From Oceanibaculum nanhaiense (lineage in GTDB: Bacteria; Pseudomonadota; Alphaproteobacteria; Oceanibaculales; Oceanibaculaceae): a DNA stretch of 64,000 nucleotides. Positions within the stretch are counted from its first letter, which is position 1; every line of letters starts with the position of its first letter. The DNA lies in NCBI RefSeq assembly GCF_002148795.1, contig NZ_MPOB01000001.1:248001-312000 (forward strand), given 5' to 3'. The position numbers and the translations under genes are program-made. The notes under the pieces are model-generated. The model saw only the letters and a list, made by a program, of their open reading frames with translations, made no database searches and was not told the DNA's origin. Positions 51,430 through 60,819 of the stretch are shown here, piece by piece.

Positions 51430-51573
51430 CCTGATAACTGCCTATCTGCGTGCGAATAGCGGTTGCGTAACGTACCGGTCAGCCCGTCCTGGACGCCACG
51501 CCCGCAAGGTTGGGATGGTGGCCATGCCAAGGAGGCGGAACGGCCTGCGGCGCGAGGCGCCGAACGGTCGCTG

Positions 51574-51579
51574 ACTATA
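51574..51579 (-). promoter_or_regulatory. Candidate -10 element for dnaN
   Basis: On the minus strand TATAGT (51574-51579) lies about 145 bases before dnaN, with a poor -35 (CTGACT or TTGCCC) upstream. The gap also has a hairpin GTGTCCG/CGGACAC (51634-51655), which follows the dnaA stop and may slow read-through. Confidence 0.35.
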
Positions 51580-51680
51580 GCACAAAAGGATGAAAGTCAG
51601 GGCAAATTTCACCCTGCAGAGGTAAGATTTCGCGTGTCCGGACACCCCCGGACACAAAGGATGGGGGATGGAAGGCGAAT

Positions 51681-53219
51681 TCAGCTTTCCAGCATCCGGC
51701 GCAGCAACTCGACATCCTCGGCGAAGGACTGGTCGCTGCCGCGCAGCTCATCGATCTTCTTCACCGCATGCATGACCGTGGTGTGGTCGCGGCCGCCAAA
51801 CTTGCGGCCGATCTCCGGCAGCGAGCGGGCGGTAAGCTGCTTGGCAAGGTACATCGCCACCTGGCGCGGCCGGGCGACGGCGCGGCTGCGGCGGGCGGAA
51901 TGCATGTCGGCGATGCGGATGTTGAAATGCTCGGCGACGCGCTTCTGGATTTCCTCGATGGTTACCCGCCGGTCGTTGGCGCGCAGCAAATCGTGCAGCA
52001 GCTCCTGTGCGCTCTCCAGCGAGATCGGCCGGCCGACCAGCGTGGCGTGGGCCACCAGCCGGTTCAGTGCGCCTTCCAGCTCACGCACGTTGGAGGTGAT
52101 CTTGTGGGCGAGGAACTCCAGCACCTTGTGCGGGATCGGAATCTCGCACTTCTCGGCCTTGGCCTGCAGAATGCCCAGCCGCAACTCATAGCTGGTCGGA
52201 TGGATGTCGGCGACAAGCCCCCAGCCGAGGCGGGAACGCAGCCGCTCTTCCATGCCCTCCAGATCGTGCGGCGACTTGTCGGCGGAGATCACGATCTGCC
52301 GGTTGCGATCAACCAGCGCGTTGAAGGTGTGGAAGAACTCTTCCTGCGTCGAATCCTTGCCGCTGATGAATTGCACATCGTCGATCATCAGCACATCGAC
52401 CGAACGGAACTGGTCCTTGAACGCCACCGTGTCCTTGAAGCGCAGCGCGCGGATGAACTGGTACATGAATTTTTCCGCCGACAGATAGATGACGCGGCGG
52501 TTGGGATCGCGCTTGCGGATGTGCCAAGCAATCGCATGCATCAGATGGGTCTTGCCGAGGCCGACGCCGCCATAGAGGAACAGCGGGTTGAACGGCACGG
52601 ACGAGGATTCGGCAGCCCGCCGCGCGGCGGCGAAGGCCAGCTCATTCGGTTTGCCGACGACGAAATTCTCGAAGGTGAAGCGCGGGTCGAGGCCCGCCTC
52701 CATCTCCAGCGGCTCCAGCCCGTTATTGTGGAAGGCCGGCGCCGCGAGCGGCATCAGGCCCGGGCCGGCAGCGGCCTGCGGCCGTTCGGCGTAATTCTGC
52801 GTCCCGGCGGCTGCTCCGTTCCCCGCTGCGGGCGTGTTGCCTGGGGAGTCGCCCGCTTGGGAGTCGCGATCCCGGGAGCCGCGGCGGGCATCGGTTTTGG
52901 CGCCTGCAGGCTGGCCAGATGCGGAGTCGGGCAGGCCGGTGACGATCTCGACGCTGCGCAGCGCCGGGTCTTCATTGGCCCACAGCGCGCGCAGCCGGTC
53001 GGCATAGTGGGTCGCCACCCAGTCCCGCATGAAGCGGGTCGGCACCGACAGGGTGACGCCCTGTTCCTTTACCGCGACCAGGGTCAGCGGCTTCAGCCAG
53101 CTGCGGAAAGCAGAGTCGCCGACCTCGCTGCGCAGGCGGGCCCGTATCCGGGTCCATTGTGCGGCATGCGGATTCTTGTCGGTATGCGAGTCTGCGGACG
53201 CGCTATCAAGCTGAACCAT
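51681..53219 (-). CDS. dnaA: Chromosomal replication initiator DnaA
   Basis: A 512-residue initiator. Domain I (residues 20-95, '[20 protein letters not shown]') is followed by a low-complexity Pro/Ala/Gly linker (about 95-165). The AAA+ domain has Walker [20 protein letters not shown] and Walker B '[14 protein letters not shown]'. The C-terminal helix-turn-helix has the DnaA signature '[19 protein letters not shown]'. It heads the replication gene cluster. The 5' gap of 558 bases before it is AT-rich. Confidence 0.97.
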   Translation of the reverse strand: MVQLDSASADSHTDKNPHAAQWTRIRARLRSEVGDSAFRSWLKPLTLVAVKEQGVTLSVPTRFMRDWVATHYADRLRALWANEDPALRSVEIVTGLPDSASGQPAGAKTDARRGSRDRDSQAGDSPGNTPAAGNGAAAGTQNYAERPQAAAGPGLMPLAAPAFHNNGLEPLEMEAGLDPRFTFENFVVGKPNELAFAAARRAAESSSVPFNPLFLYGGVGLGKTHLMHAIAWHIRKRDPNRRVIYLSAEKFMYQFIRALRFKDTVAFKDQFRSVDVLMIDDVQFISGKDSTQEEFFHTFNALVDRNRQIVISADKSPHDLEGMEERLRSRLGWGLVADIHPTSYELRLGILQAKAEKCEIPIPHKVLEFLAHKITSNVRELEGALNRLVAHATLVGRPISLESAQELLHDLLRANDRRVTIEEIQKRVAEHFNIRIADMHSARRSRAVARPRQVAMYLAKQLTARSLPEIGRKFGGRDHTTVMHAVKKIDELRGSDQSFAEDVELLRRMLES

Positions 53220-53682
53220 TCCCGGCGCCTTTCCTTATTACTTATTGTTGTTGAGCGCGGATAGCGTTCGGCAAGTCTGATGCCTGAACTGCGGAAGGTG
53301 GCGCAGGCAAGCGCACTCGCGCGGAAAGCGTCCGATGTCGGGTCATCCGGAGGCGGATAGAGCAGAATCGATTTGCCGATTTACTTGCAGCTGAAGCTGT
53401 ATAAATCGAATTTTCGTCGAGGTGAGGAAGATCAAATCGAAACACTGAAGCCCTCTTGATGAATAAACCAGACCATTCCCGAATATTTCTCGGGTATCAT
53501 TTTTAAATTAAGGTTTTAGACATTAGATCGGTTTCTGTTTTTAAAGCGCTTGCGGGAAATTTTGTTTCCTATTGCTTCCCGCCAAACCGCCATCAAATGT
53601 ATCGGGCTAAAAAACGACTCGCAACAGGACGAATAGAGAACGGCAGATTTTTTGTCACCCGCCTGCAATAAAAACGACAAAA
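53220..53682. other. AT-rich leader and promoter region of dnaA
   Basis: This stretch is markedly richer in A and T than its surroundings. It has two GANTC sites (GAATC at 53364-53368, GACTC at 53616-53620), the target of the cell-cycle methyltransferase CcrM, which controls dnaA in Caulobacter. It also has inverted repeats GCGGGAA/TTCCCGC (53552-53558 and 53576-53582) and CCCGA/TCGGG (53478-53494). No TTATCCACA-type DnaA box was found, so an origin is not supported here. Two short open frames on the minus strand have no ribosome sites or family likeness. Confidence 0.5.
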
Positions 53683-53717
53683 GCCCACTCTCCGGTTCAA
53701 AAATGAACCGGGTGGGC
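53679..53717 (-). terminator. Rho-independent terminator of rpsT
   Basis: On the minus strand a long two-part stem (GCCCAC + CCGGTTCA with TGAACCGG + GTGGGC, small bulge) is followed by TTTTGTCGTTTTT. It lies 60 bases after the rpsT stop; another hairpin GGTCCC-TGAG-GGGACC (53743-53758) sits between. Confidence 0.9.
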
Positions 53718-53777
53718 AATCGTCGGTCTCTATAGGGAGGACGGTCCCTGAGGGGACCGGCCGGACAGCCTGGCTGC

Positions 53778-54038
53778 TTACAGCGCCTTGATGCGCGCGG
53801 ACAGCCGGGACAGCTTGCGGGCGACCGTGTTCTGGTGCAGCACGCCCTTGGTGACGCCGCGCTGCATTTCCGGCATGGCGGCCTTCAGCGCCTCGGCGGC
53901 GACGTCCTTGTTGCCGCCGGCAATGGCGGTTTCCACCTGCTTCACGAAGGTGCGGATGCGGCTGACCCGCGCTCCGTTAACCGCAGTGCGGCGGATGGTC
54001 TGACGGATGCGCTTCTTTGCCGACGCTGTGTTGGCCAT
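53778..54038 (-). CDS. rpsT: 30S ribosomal protein S20
   Basis: An 86-residue basic ribosomal protein. '[21 protein letters not shown]' split over the first helix and '[20 protein letters not shown]' at the end are typical of S20. Length and start are standard. It is a single-gene unit with its own promoter and terminator, next to dnaA as in many alphaproteobacteria. Confidence 0.97.
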   Translation of the reverse strand: MANTASAKKRIRQTIRRTAVNGARVSRIRTFVKQVETAIAGGNKDVAAEALKAAMPEMQRGVTKGVLHQNTVARKLSRLSARIKAL

Positions 54039-54088
54039 GATGTGCCCTTGCTCGCTAAATCACTGTAACCTTATCGAAAGGAGCGCGG

Positions 54089-54117
54089 TTTATATACCTC
54101 GGCCCCCGGCGCGTCAA
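54089..54117 (-). promoter_or_regulatory. Strong promoter of rpsT
   Basis: On the minus strand a -35 TTGACG (54112-54117) and a -10 TATAAA (54089-54094) are exactly 17 bases apart. The start site is near 54082, which gives a leader of about 45 bases. Confidence 0.8.
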
Positions 54118-54118
54118 G

Positions 54119-54145
54119 GCCGCTGTGGAGATATCCACAAGCGGC
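54119..54145. promoter_or_regulatory. Imperfect palindrome with DnaA-box-like halves upstream of the rpsT promoter
   Basis: GCCGC-TGTGGA-GATA-TCCACA-A-GCGGC forms an eleven-pair stem with one bulge. The right half reads ATATCCACA, one mismatch from the DnaA box TTATCCACA; the left half read in reverse is ATCTCCACA, two mismatches. It lies between the enoyl-CoA hydratase stop and the rpsT -35. It could be a DnaA site, or simply the hairpin terminating the enoyl-CoA hydratase transcript, though no T-run follows. Confidence 0.4.
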
Positions 54146-54158
54146 CCGGCGCATCGCT

Positions 54159-54935
54159 TTATTCGTCCTTGAAGGCGGGTTTGCGCTTCTCGATGAAGGC
54201 GGCCATGCCTTCCTTCTGGTCCGCCATGGCGAAGGTGGAGTGGAACAGCCTGCGTTCGAACCGCACCCCCTCGGCGAGGGTGGTTTCGTAGGCGCGGTTC
54301 ACCGATTCCTTGGCCATCATCGCGGCTGGCTTTGACATGGCGGCGATCCGCTCGGCGGTCTTCATTGCCTCGTCCAGCAGCTCGGCGGCCGGGATGATAC
54401 GGCTGACGAGGCCGGCGCGCTCCGCCTCCTCGGCATCCATCATGCGGCCGGTCAGACACATTTCCATCGCCTTCGACTTGCCGACGAAGCGGGTCAGGCG
54501 CTGGGTGCCACCGGCGCCCGGAATGGTGCCGATGGTGATTTCCGGCTGGCCGAACTTGGCGGTGTCGGCGGCCAGGATGAAGTCGCACATCATGGCGATC
54601 TCGCAGCCGCCGCCCAGCGCATAGCCGGCGACCGCCGCGATCACCGGCTTGCGGCAGTGCGCGAGCCGCTCCCAGCCCTTGGTGATGAAGTCGGCCTTGT
54701 AGGCGTCCATGTAGGAGAAGCCGGCCATCTCCTTGATGTCGGCGCCGGCCGCGAAGGCCTTCTCGCTGCCGGTGACGACGATGCAGCCGATCTCGGCATC
54801 CGCCTCGAAATCGTCCAGCGCCGCGCCAAGGTCGGTGATCAGCCCGGCGGACAGTGCATTCAGCGCCTTCGGGCGGTTCAGCGTGATGACGCCGACGGCG
54901 CCCTTCTTCTCCGCGATGATGTTTTCGTAGGCCAT
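54159..54935 (-). CDS. Enoyl-CoA hydratase
   Basis: A 258-residue crotonase. The oxyanion-hole stretches '[15 protein letters not shown]' and '[19 protein letters not shown]' and the catalytic Glu in 'LGQPEITIG'-like '[20 protein letters not shown]' (both Glu of true hydratases) are intact, so it hydrates 2-enoyl-CoA in fatty acid oxidation. The ATG at 54935 gives [15 protein letters not shown]; the frame from 55316 adds 127 unsupported residues antisense-like in composition. It belongs to the conserved dnaA-rpsT-ech-mutM order. Confidence 0.93.
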   Translation of the reverse strand: MAYENIIAEKKGAVGVITLNRPKALNALSAGLITDLGAALDDFEADAEIGCIVVTGSEKAFAAGADIKEMAGFSYMDAYKADFITKGWERLAHCRKPVIAAVAGYALGGGCEIAMMCDFILAADTAKFGQPEITIGTIPGAGGTQRLTRFVGKSKAMEMCLTGRMMDAEEAERAGLVSRIIPAAELLDEAMKTAERIAAMSKPAAMMAKESVNRAYETTLAEGVRFERRLFHSTFAMADQKEGMAAFIEKRKPAFKDE

Positions 54936-54994
54936 GATAGTCCCCACTTCGAGATTTATTTGCGGCCGCGCTCTGTCTGTGCTGGCGCGGCCGT

Positions 54995-55360
54995 TCAACG
55001 GGGCGCGAGCGCGAAGCGGACGGTGAGCGCGTCGCCCGACCGGGCGATCTCGATCACCAGCTCCTCGCCCTCGCGGCGATAGGTTCCAGCATCTGCCTGC
55101 TGCCAGCCGAGCTGCGGCAGGGTGCGGTCGTAGAAATCGGCGACCGACCCGGCATCGACCCGACCGGTTGCCACCGACTCGACGATGCGTCCGCCCGCCG
55201 AATCGAAGCTCATGGCGGCATCCGGCACCGCCGTCAAGCCCGGGGCCAGCGGGATGTCCTCGAAGCCCGGCACGAAGCCATCCGCCGCATGCAACGCGGT
55301 CAGGGGGCCAAAACATAGTGCCAGCCCCAGGAGCATCGCGAACTGTCGCCTGCTGGTCAT
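54995..55360 (-). CDS. Small secreted protein of unknown function
   Basis: A 121-residue protein. The N-terminus [20 protein letters not shown] and the cleavage zone ALHAAD (about residue 26) make a good signal peptide, with a twin-Arg that is too close to the start for a sure Tat signal. The mature 95 residues include '[21 protein letters not shown]' split at a turn, '[15 protein letters not shown]' and a final beta-rich part. The D-F-Y-x-x-x-L-P-x-L-G-W pattern resembles small periplasmic proteins found near mutM in Rhodospirillales. No function is known. It is 16 bases after mutM and 59 before the hydratase gene. Confidence 0.78.
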   Translation of the reverse strand: MTSRRQFAMLLGLALCFGPLTALHAADGFVPGFEDIPLAPGLTAVPDAAMSFDSAGGRIVESVATGRVDAGSVADFYDRTLPQLGWQQADAGTYRREGEELVIEIARSGDALTVRFALAPR

Positions 55361-55376
55361 GGGCCCGTCTATACCA

Positions 55377-56207
55377 TCAGCGCTGGCAGGTGGCACAATA
55401 GAAAGTGGAGCGGCCGGACTGCACCAGCCGGCGCAGCGGCCTGCCGCAATCGGGCGCGCGGCAGGCCTCGCCCTCGCGGCCATAAACCTTGAAGGCGTGC
55501 TGGAAATAGCCCAGCTCGCCATCGGCCTGGCGGTAGTCGCGCAGGGTGGATCCGCCGGCCTCGATGGCCTCGGCCAGCACCTGCTTAACCGCCGTCGCCA
55601 GCCGCTCGGCCCGGCCGCCCTGTACCGTATGGGCCAGCCGGCGCGGCGACAGGCCCGACCTGTACAGCGCCTCGCAGGCATAGATATTGCCGATACCGGC
55701 CACCACATGCTGGTCGAGCAGCGCCGCCTTGATCGGCGTGTGCCGGCCGGCCAGCGCAGCGGCCAGCGCCGGCCCGTTGAATTCGTTGGATAGCGGCTCC
55801 GGCCCCAGCCCGGCCAGCAGCTTGTGGGTGTCCAGCGCGTCCAGCGTGGTCAGATCCATGGCGCCGAAACGGCGCGCGTCGTTGAAGCGGATCCAGACGT
55901 CGCGGTCGGTCGCCAGCACGATATGATCGTGCTTCTCCAGTGCCGGCGGCTGGCCGTGCGTGATCAGCATCCGCCCCGACATGCCGAGATGGGCGATCAG
56001 CACCGTGTCATCCTCCATCTCGGCCAGCAAATATTTGGCGCGGCGGCGCAGCGCCACCACCGTGCGGCCCTGGAGGCGTTGCGCGAAATCCACGGGCAAC
56101 GGCCAGCGCAGGTCGGGCCGGCGTGCCTCGACATGGACCAGGCGGCGGCCTTCAAGGTGCGGGGCGAGGCCCCGGCGGACGGTTTCGACCTCGGGTAGTT
56201 CGGGCAT
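55377..56207 (-). CDS. mutM: Formamidopyrimidine-DNA glycosylase
   Basis: A 276-residue glycosylase/AP lyase that removes 8-oxoguanine. The start [14 protein letters not shown] has the catalytic Pro2 and Glu3. '[12 protein letters not shown]' and the C-terminal zinc finger ([10 protein letters not shown] ... FYCATCQR) are intact. The ATG at 56207 is fixed by the required N-terminal proline. It is divergent from ubiE with a 74-base promoter region. Confidence 0.97.
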   Translation of the reverse strand: MPELPEVETVRRGLAPHLEGRRLVHVEARRPDLRWPLPVDFAQRLQGRTVVALRRRAKYLLAEMEDDTVLIAHLGMSGRMLITHGQPPALEKHDHIVLATDRDVWIRFNDARRFGAMDLTTLDALDTHKLLAGLGPEPLSNEFNGPALAAALAGRHTPIKAALLDQHVVAGIGNIYACEALYRSGLSPRRLAHTVQGGRAERLATAVKQVLAEAIEAGGSTLRDYRQADGELGYFQHAFKVYGREGEACRAPDCGRPLRRLVQSGRSTFYCATCQR

Positions 56208-56281
56208 GCGACATAAAACCTTAAGCGACAACCGGCGTTACCGTAGCGAAACCGCCGGGCAGAGGCTATCTTCCCCGAACC

Positions 56282-57082
56282 ATGCAGACCGACAAGCAGG
56301 AAAAGCGGCCGACCATGCAGGCTCAGCACAGCGAGGAGACCGCCCCCTTCGGCTTTCGCGAGGTGAAGGCGGCGGAGAAGCACGGCCTGGTGCAGACGCT
56401 GTTCGGCGGCGTCGCCCATAATTACGACCTGATGAACGATTTGATGAGCGGCGGCGTCCACCGGCTGTGGAAGTCGGCGATGCTGGACTGGCTGGCGCCG
56501 CGCCCCGGCATGCGGCTGCTCGACGTGGCCGGCGGCACCGGCGATATCGCCTTCCGCTTCCAGGATCGCGGCGGCGGGCCGGTCATGGTCTGCGACCTGA
56601 CACCGGAAATGCTGGCGGTCGGGCGTGACCGCGCCATCGATGGCGGCCGGCTGAAACCCTATGCCGCGGGCGGCATCGACTGGGTTGCCGGCAATGCCGA
56701 GAGCCTGCCGGTGGCCGACCGGTCGGTCGATGCCTATACCATTGCCTTCGGGCTGCGCAACGTGACCCGCATCGACAAGGCGCTGGCCGAGGCGCACCGT
56801 GTGCTGAAGCCGGGCGGCCGCTTCCTGTGCCTGGAATTCAGCCATGTCGTGCTGCCGGTGCTGGACAAGCTCTATGACGCCTATTCCTTCAGCGTGCTGC
56901 CGGCGCTGGGCCAGTATGTGGCGAAGGACCGCGACGCCTATGTCTATCTGGCCGAGAGCATCCGCACCTTCCCGCCGCAGGAGGAACTGGCGGCACGCAT
57001 CCGGGCCGTCGGGTTCGAACGGGTGAGCTACCGCAACCTGTCGGGCGGTATCGCGGCGCTGCATTCCGGCTGGCGTATCTGA
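56282..57082 (+). CDS. ubiE: Demethylmenaquinone/2-polyprenyl-benzoquinol C-methyltransferase UbiE
   Basis: A 266-residue SAM-dependent methyltransferase of ubiquinone synthesis. '[21 protein letters not shown]' split at residue 50, SAM motif [15 protein letters not shown], and '[20 protein letters not shown]' are the UbiE signatures; 'LEFSHV' follows. The ATG at 56282 is used, though 56315 (MQAQHSEET) is possible. It is followed by ubiB after 5 bases, and the mutM-ubiE-ubiB order is widely conserved. Confidence 0.95.
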   Translation: MQTDKQEKRPTMQAQHSEETAPFGFREVKAAEKHGLVQTLFGGVAHNYDLMNDLMSGGVHRLWKSAMLDWLAPRPGMRLLDVAGGTGDIAFRFQDRGGGPVMVCDLTPEMLAVGRDRAIDGGRLKPYAAGGIDWVAGNAESLPVADRSVDAYTIAFGLRNVTRIDKALAEAHRVLKPGGRFLCLEFSHVVLPVLDKLYDAYSFSVLPALGQYVAKDRDAYVYLAESIRTFPPQEELAARIRAVGFERVSYRNLSGGIAALHSGWRI

Positions 57083-57087
57083 CCGCC

Positions 57088-58638
57088 ATGCTGCGTGCCC
57101 TCCGCAATACCGGCCGACTGATCGGCATTGTGCGCATCCTGGCCCGGCATGATGCGCTGTTTCCGCTGGAGGCGGTGCCCGGCCTGCCGGCGCTGCGCTG
57201 GTTCGGACGCTTTCTGGCCAGGATCGGTCGCAAGCGCGGCCGGCAGCAACGCCCCGGCCTGCGCCTCGCCGCCGCGCTGCAGGAGATGGGCCCCAGCTTC
57301 ATCAAGCTGGGGCAGACGCTGGCCACACGCTCCGACCTGCTGGGCGAGGATGTCGCCGCCGATCTTTCCACCCTGCAGGACCGGTTGCCGCCCTTTTCCA
57401 GCGCCCGCGCCCGCGCCACCATCGAGGCGGAGCTGGGGCAGACGCTGACCGCGCTGTTCGCCAGCTTCGATGACCGTCCGGTGGCCGCCGCCTCGATCAG
57501 CCAGGTGCATTTCGCCGAGACGCCGGAAGGGGTGCGGGTTGCGGTGAAGGTGCTGCGGCCCGGCATCGAGGCCGCTTTCGCCCGCGATCTTGACCTGTTC
57601 GACTGGATCGCCGAGACGGTGGAGCAGGTGCAGCCGCAGCTACGCCGGCTGAAGCCGCGCGCGGTGGTCGCCACCTTCGCCGCCACGGTGCGTGCCGAGA
57701 TGGATTTGCGGCTGGAGGCCGCCGCCGCCGCCGAGCTGTCCGACAATTTTGTCGATTATGATGGCTTCCGCGTGCCCCAGGTGGACTGGCAGCGCACCGC
57801 CCGCCGGGTGCTGACGCTGGAGCGCATCGACGGTATCCGCATCGACGATGTGGCGGCGCTGAAGGAGGCCGGTCACGATACCGACATGCTGCTGCGCCAG
57901 TCGGCGGAAGTGTTCTTCCTGCAGGTGTTCCGCGACGGCTTCTTCCATGCCGACATGCATCCCGGCAACATGTTCGTAGATGCCGACGGTGTGCTGCGCC
58001 CGGTCGATTTCGGCATCATGGGCCGGCTCGACGTGAAGACCCGCTATTTCCTGGCGGACATGCTGCTGGGCTTCCTGAACGGCGATTACCGCCGTGTCGC
58101 CGAGGTGCATTTCCAGGCCGGCTATGTCCCCGCCGACCAGTCTATCGACGATTTCATGCAGGCCTGCCGCGCCATCGGCGAGCCGATCCTGGGCCGGCCG
58201 GTGCACGAGATTTCTGTCGCCCGGCTGCTGGCCCAGCTGTTTCAGGTGACCGAGACCTTCGCCATGGAGACCCAGCCGCAGCTGCTGTTGCTGCAGAAGA
58301 CCATGCTGGTCGCCGAGGGCGTCGGGCGCACGCTGAATCCGACCCTGAACATGTGGGAGCTGGCGCGCCCGCTGATCGAGGACTGGATGCGCGCGCATCG
58401 CGGGCCGGAGGCGCGCATCCGCCAGGCGGCGCTGGATATCGGCCTGATCGTCGAGCGGCTGCCCGCCCTGCTGGGGCAGATCGAGCGCGCCGCCGACCGG
58501 CTGGCCGACCCGGCCGGCGTGAAGCTGCACCCCGACACGGCGGCGGCGCTGCTGCGCCGGCGGCGCAACGGAGCGGTCGCCCTGTGGCCGCTCTGGCTGG
58601 CATTGCTGCTTGTGTCGCTCGCCGCGGTATTGTACTAG
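57088..58638 (+). CDS. ubiB: UbiB atypical kinase/ATPase for ubiquinone biosynthesis
   Basis: A 516-residue ADCK-type protein. The KxGQ motif lies in 'GPSFIKLGQTLATRSDLLG', the Ala-rich loop in 'PVAAASISQVHFAE', the nucleotide Lys in 'VAVKVLRPGI', the catalytic loop is 'FFHADMHPGNMFV' and the DFG is 'VDFGIMG'. Two membrane helices end the protein (about 490-516). It supports ubiquinone synthesis at the membrane, probably by ATPase activity on lipid precursors. It may be translationally linked to ubiE. Confidence 0.95.
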   Translation: MLRALRNTGRLIGIVRILARHDALFPLEAVPGLPALRWFGRFLARIGRKRGRQQRPGLRLAAALQEMGPSFIKLGQTLATRSDLLGEDVAADLSTLQDRLPPFSSARARATIEAELGQTLTALFASFDDRPVAAASISQVHFAETPEGVRVAVKVLRPGIEAAFARDLDLFDWIAETVEQVQPQLRRLKPRAVVATFAATVRAEMDLRLEAAAAAELSDNFVDYDGFRVPQVDWQRTARRVLTLERIDGIRIDDVAALKEAGHDTDMLLRQSAEVFFLQVFRDGFFHADMHPGNMFVDADGVLRPVDFGIMGRLDVKTRYFLADMLLGFLNGDYRRVAEVHFQAGYVPADQSIDDFMQACRAIGEPILGRPVHEISVARLLAQLFQVTETFAMETQPQLLLLQKTMLVAEGVGRTLNPTLNMWELARPLIEDWMRAHRGPEARIRQAALDIGLIVERLPALLGQIERAADRLADPAGVKLHPDTAAALLRRRRNGAVALWPLWLALLLVSLAAVLY

Positions 58639-58670
58639 GCGATACTGTGTTTTCACGCGATGGGGCTGAC

Positions 58671-59885
58671 ATGCTGGCGGGCAAGCGCATCCTGCTGATC
58701 GTCTCGGGCGGTATCGCCGCCTATAAGAGCCTGGAGCTGATCCGCCGCCTGCGTGAGCGCGGGGCTGCGGTGCGCTGCGTGATGACCGGGTCCGCCGAAC
58801 AGTTCGTGACGCCGCTCTCCCTGCAGGCGCTGAGCGAGGACAAGGTCTATCGCGATTTGTTCTCGCTGACCGACGAATCCGAGATGGGCCATATCAATCT
58901 GTCGCGCCAGGCCGATCTGGTCGTCGTCGCGCCGGCGACCGCCAACATCCTCGCCAAGATGGCCGGCGGTCTCGCCGACGATCTCGCCACCACGCTGCTG
59001 CTGGCGACCGACAAGGCGGTGCTGGCCGCGCCCGCCATGAATGTCCGCATGTGGACCCACGCCGCGACCCAGGCCAATCTGGAAATTCTGCGCCAGCGCG
59101 GCGTGCGCTTTGTCGGGCCGAACGAGGGCGACATGGCGTGCGGCGAATACGGGCCGGGCCGCATGGCGGAGCCGATGGAGATCGTCGCCGCCATCGAGAC
59201 CTATTTCGGCAAGGATTCGCCACTGGCGGGCAAGCACGCTTTGGTGACCAGCGGTCCGACCTTTGAAGCCATCGACCCGGTGCGCTTCATCGGCAACCGC
59301 TCTTCCGGCAAGCAGGGTCACGCCATCGCGGCGGCGCTGTCACGCGCCGGTGCCGCCGTCACGCTGGTCTCCGGGCCGGTCGCGCTGGCCGATCCGGCGG
59401 GGGTGAAAGTGGTGCGCATCGAATCCGCGCGCGAGATGCTGGCGGCCTGCGAATCCGCGCTGCCCGCCGATATCGCCGTGTTCGCCGCCGCCGTCGCCGA
59501 CTGGCGCGTGGCGCACGAAGCGGCGCAGAAGATCAAGAAGCCGGCGGAAGGCGGGGCAGCACCAACGCTCAGCTTCGCCGAAAATCCCGATATCCTCGCC
59601 ACCATTGCCGGGCTGAAACAGGGCCGGCCGGCGCTGGTCATAGGATTTGCGGCGGAAACCGAGAAGGTGGCGGCGCATGCCGCCGCCAAGCGCGCCCGCA
59701 AGGGCTGCGACTGGATATTGGCGAACGATGTCTCCGCCGGCACCGGCACCTTCGGCGGCGACGCCAACACCATCCATCTGGTGACGGAGAGCGGCACCGA
59801 GGACTGGCCGCGCCTCACCAAACAGCAGGTGGCGGAGCGGCTGGCCGCCCGCATCGGCGATCATTTCGGAAAGAAAACGACATGA
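58671..59885 (+). CDS. coaBC: Bifunctional phosphopantothenoylcysteine decarboxylase/synthetase CoaBC
   Basis: A 404-residue two-domain coenzyme A enzyme. The CoaC flavin domain (residues 1-185) has '[19 protein letters not shown]', the His-bearing '[11 protein letters not shown]', '[18 protein letters not shown]' and PAMNVRMW. The CoaB domain has '[20 protein letters not shown]', 'GFAAETEKV' and '[14 protein letters not shown]'. The ATG at 58671 follows family use; the open frame from 58353 is overlap with ubiB. Its end overlaps dut by four bases. Confidence 0.96.
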   Translation: MLAGKRILLIVSGGIAAYKSLELIRRLRERGAAVRCVMTGSAEQFVTPLSLQALSEDKVYRDLFSLTDESEMGHINLSRQADLVVVAPATANILAKMAGGLADDLATTLLLATDKAVLAAPAMNVRMWTHAATQANLEILRQRGVRFVGPNEGDMACGEYGPGRMAEPMEIVAAIETYFGKDSPLAGKHALVTSGPTFEAIDPVRFIGNRSSGKQGHAIAAALSRAGAAVTLVSGPVALADPAGVKVVRIESAREMLAACESALPADIAVFAAAVADWRVAHEAAQKIKKPAEGGAAPTLSFAENPDILATIAGLKQGRPALVIGFAAETEKVAAHAAAKRARKGCDWILANDVSAGTGTFGGDANTIHLVTESGTEDWPRLTKQQVAERLAARIGDHFGKKTT

Positions 59886-60349
59886 GCATTGCGCTTCCCG
59901 TCCGCATCCTGCCGCATGGCGAGGGGCTGGACCTGCCGGCCTATCAGACGGCGGACAGCGCCGGGCTTGACCTCGTCGCGGCGGTGGAGGCGGAGATGGT
60001 GCTGAATCCTGGCGAACGTGCGCTGGTGCCGACCGGCCTCGCCATCGCCCTGCCGTCGGGCTACGAGGCGCAGATAAGGCCGCGTTCCGGCCTCGCCTTC
60101 AAGCACGGCATGACGGTGCTGAATTCGCCTGGCACCGTCGATGCCGATTATCGCGGCGAGGTGAAAGTGCTGATGATCAATCTCGGGCAGGAACCCTTCG
60201 CGGTGAAGCGCGGCGAGCGCATTGCCCAGATGGTGGTCGCCCCGGTGACGCAGATTGCGTGGCAACCGGTCGCCGATCTGGACGAGACGGCGCGTGGCGC
60301 CGGCGGTTTCGGTTCGACCGGAACCGCGACCGGTACAGCTGGCACCTGA
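59882..60349 (+). CDS. dut: dUTP diphosphatase
   Basis: A 155-residue trimeric dUTPase. The five motifs are present: [21 protein letters not shown], '[16 protein letters not shown]', '[10 protein letters not shown]' and the glycine-rich C-terminus '[15 protein letters not shown]'. It keeps uracil out of DNA and feeds dTMP synthesis. It overlaps coaBC by ATGA, a conserved coaBC-dut coupling. Confidence 0.96.
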   Translation: MSIALPVRILPHGEGLDLPAYQTADSAGLDLVAAVEAEMVLNPGERALVPTGLAIALPSGYEAQIRPRSGLAFKHGMTVLNSPGTVDADYRGEVKVLMINLGQEPFAVKRGERIAQMVVAPVTQIAWQPVADLDETARGAGGFGSTGTATGTAGT

Positions 60350-60354
60350 CACCG

Positions 60355-60810
60355 ATGCTGAAATCCTCGCGCAAGCTGCTGTTCGCCATCGAGGCGGTGC
60401 TCGACATCGCCTACAACGCGGCCGACACGCCGGTGCAGAGCCGGGAGATCACCGAACGCCAGGGCATTCCCCGGCGCTATCTGGAGCCGGTGCTGCAGCA
60501 GCTGGTGCGCGCCGACATATTGATCGGGGTGCGCGGCCCGCGCGGCGGCTACCGGCTGGGGCGGGAGCGCCGGCGCATCACGCTGGGCGATATCTGCCGC
60601 ACCGTCGATAGCGGCGTGGATGCGGAGGAAGACCGGCAGGACACCGAGGGCTCGGCGCTGGGCCGCGAGGTGCTGCGCCCGCTCTGGACCGGTCTGCGCG
60701 ACGAGTTGCTGGCCAAGCTGGACGCCGTGACCATCGAGGATCTGTGCGACGAGGCCCGCGGCAAGGGCATCCGCAAGATCGGCAAGACCGCGCTCGACTT
60801 CACGATCTGA
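60355..60810 (+). CDS. Rrf2-family transcriptional regulator without the Fe-S cysteines
   Basis: A 151-residue Rrf2-type winged helix protein. 'MLKSSRKLLFAIEAVLDIAY' and 'ITERQGIPRRYLEPVLQQLV' and the wing 'GVRGPRGGYRLGRE' are clear. IscR and NsrR bind a cluster with three Cys in the segment after the 'ICRTVDSG' helix; here this segment (SGVDAEEDRQDTEGSALG) has none. Only two unrelated Cys remain. It is therefore likely a non-cluster Rrf2 regulator of CymR-like type. The start ATG at 60355 follows the dut stop by 5 bases. Confidence 0.87.
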   Translation: MLKSSRKLLFAIEAVLDIAYNAADTPVQSREITERQGIPRRYLEPVLQQLVRADILIGVRGPRGGYRLGRERRRITLGDICRTVDSGVDAEEDRQDTEGSALGREVLRPLWTGLRDELLAKLDAVTIEDLCDEARGKGIRKIGKTALDFTI

Positions 60811-60819
60811 CGCGAAGAC

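Noticed and set aside
53242-53719. Two short minus-strand frames (67 codons each) in the dnaA leader
   Set aside because: No ribosome sites, no family likeness, and one runs through the rpsT terminator.
53220-53777. Chromosomal origin in the AT-rich gap upstream of dnaA
   Set aside because: No TTATNCACA-type box or close variant was found on either strand in the gap. AT richness and GANTC sites alone do not support an origin.
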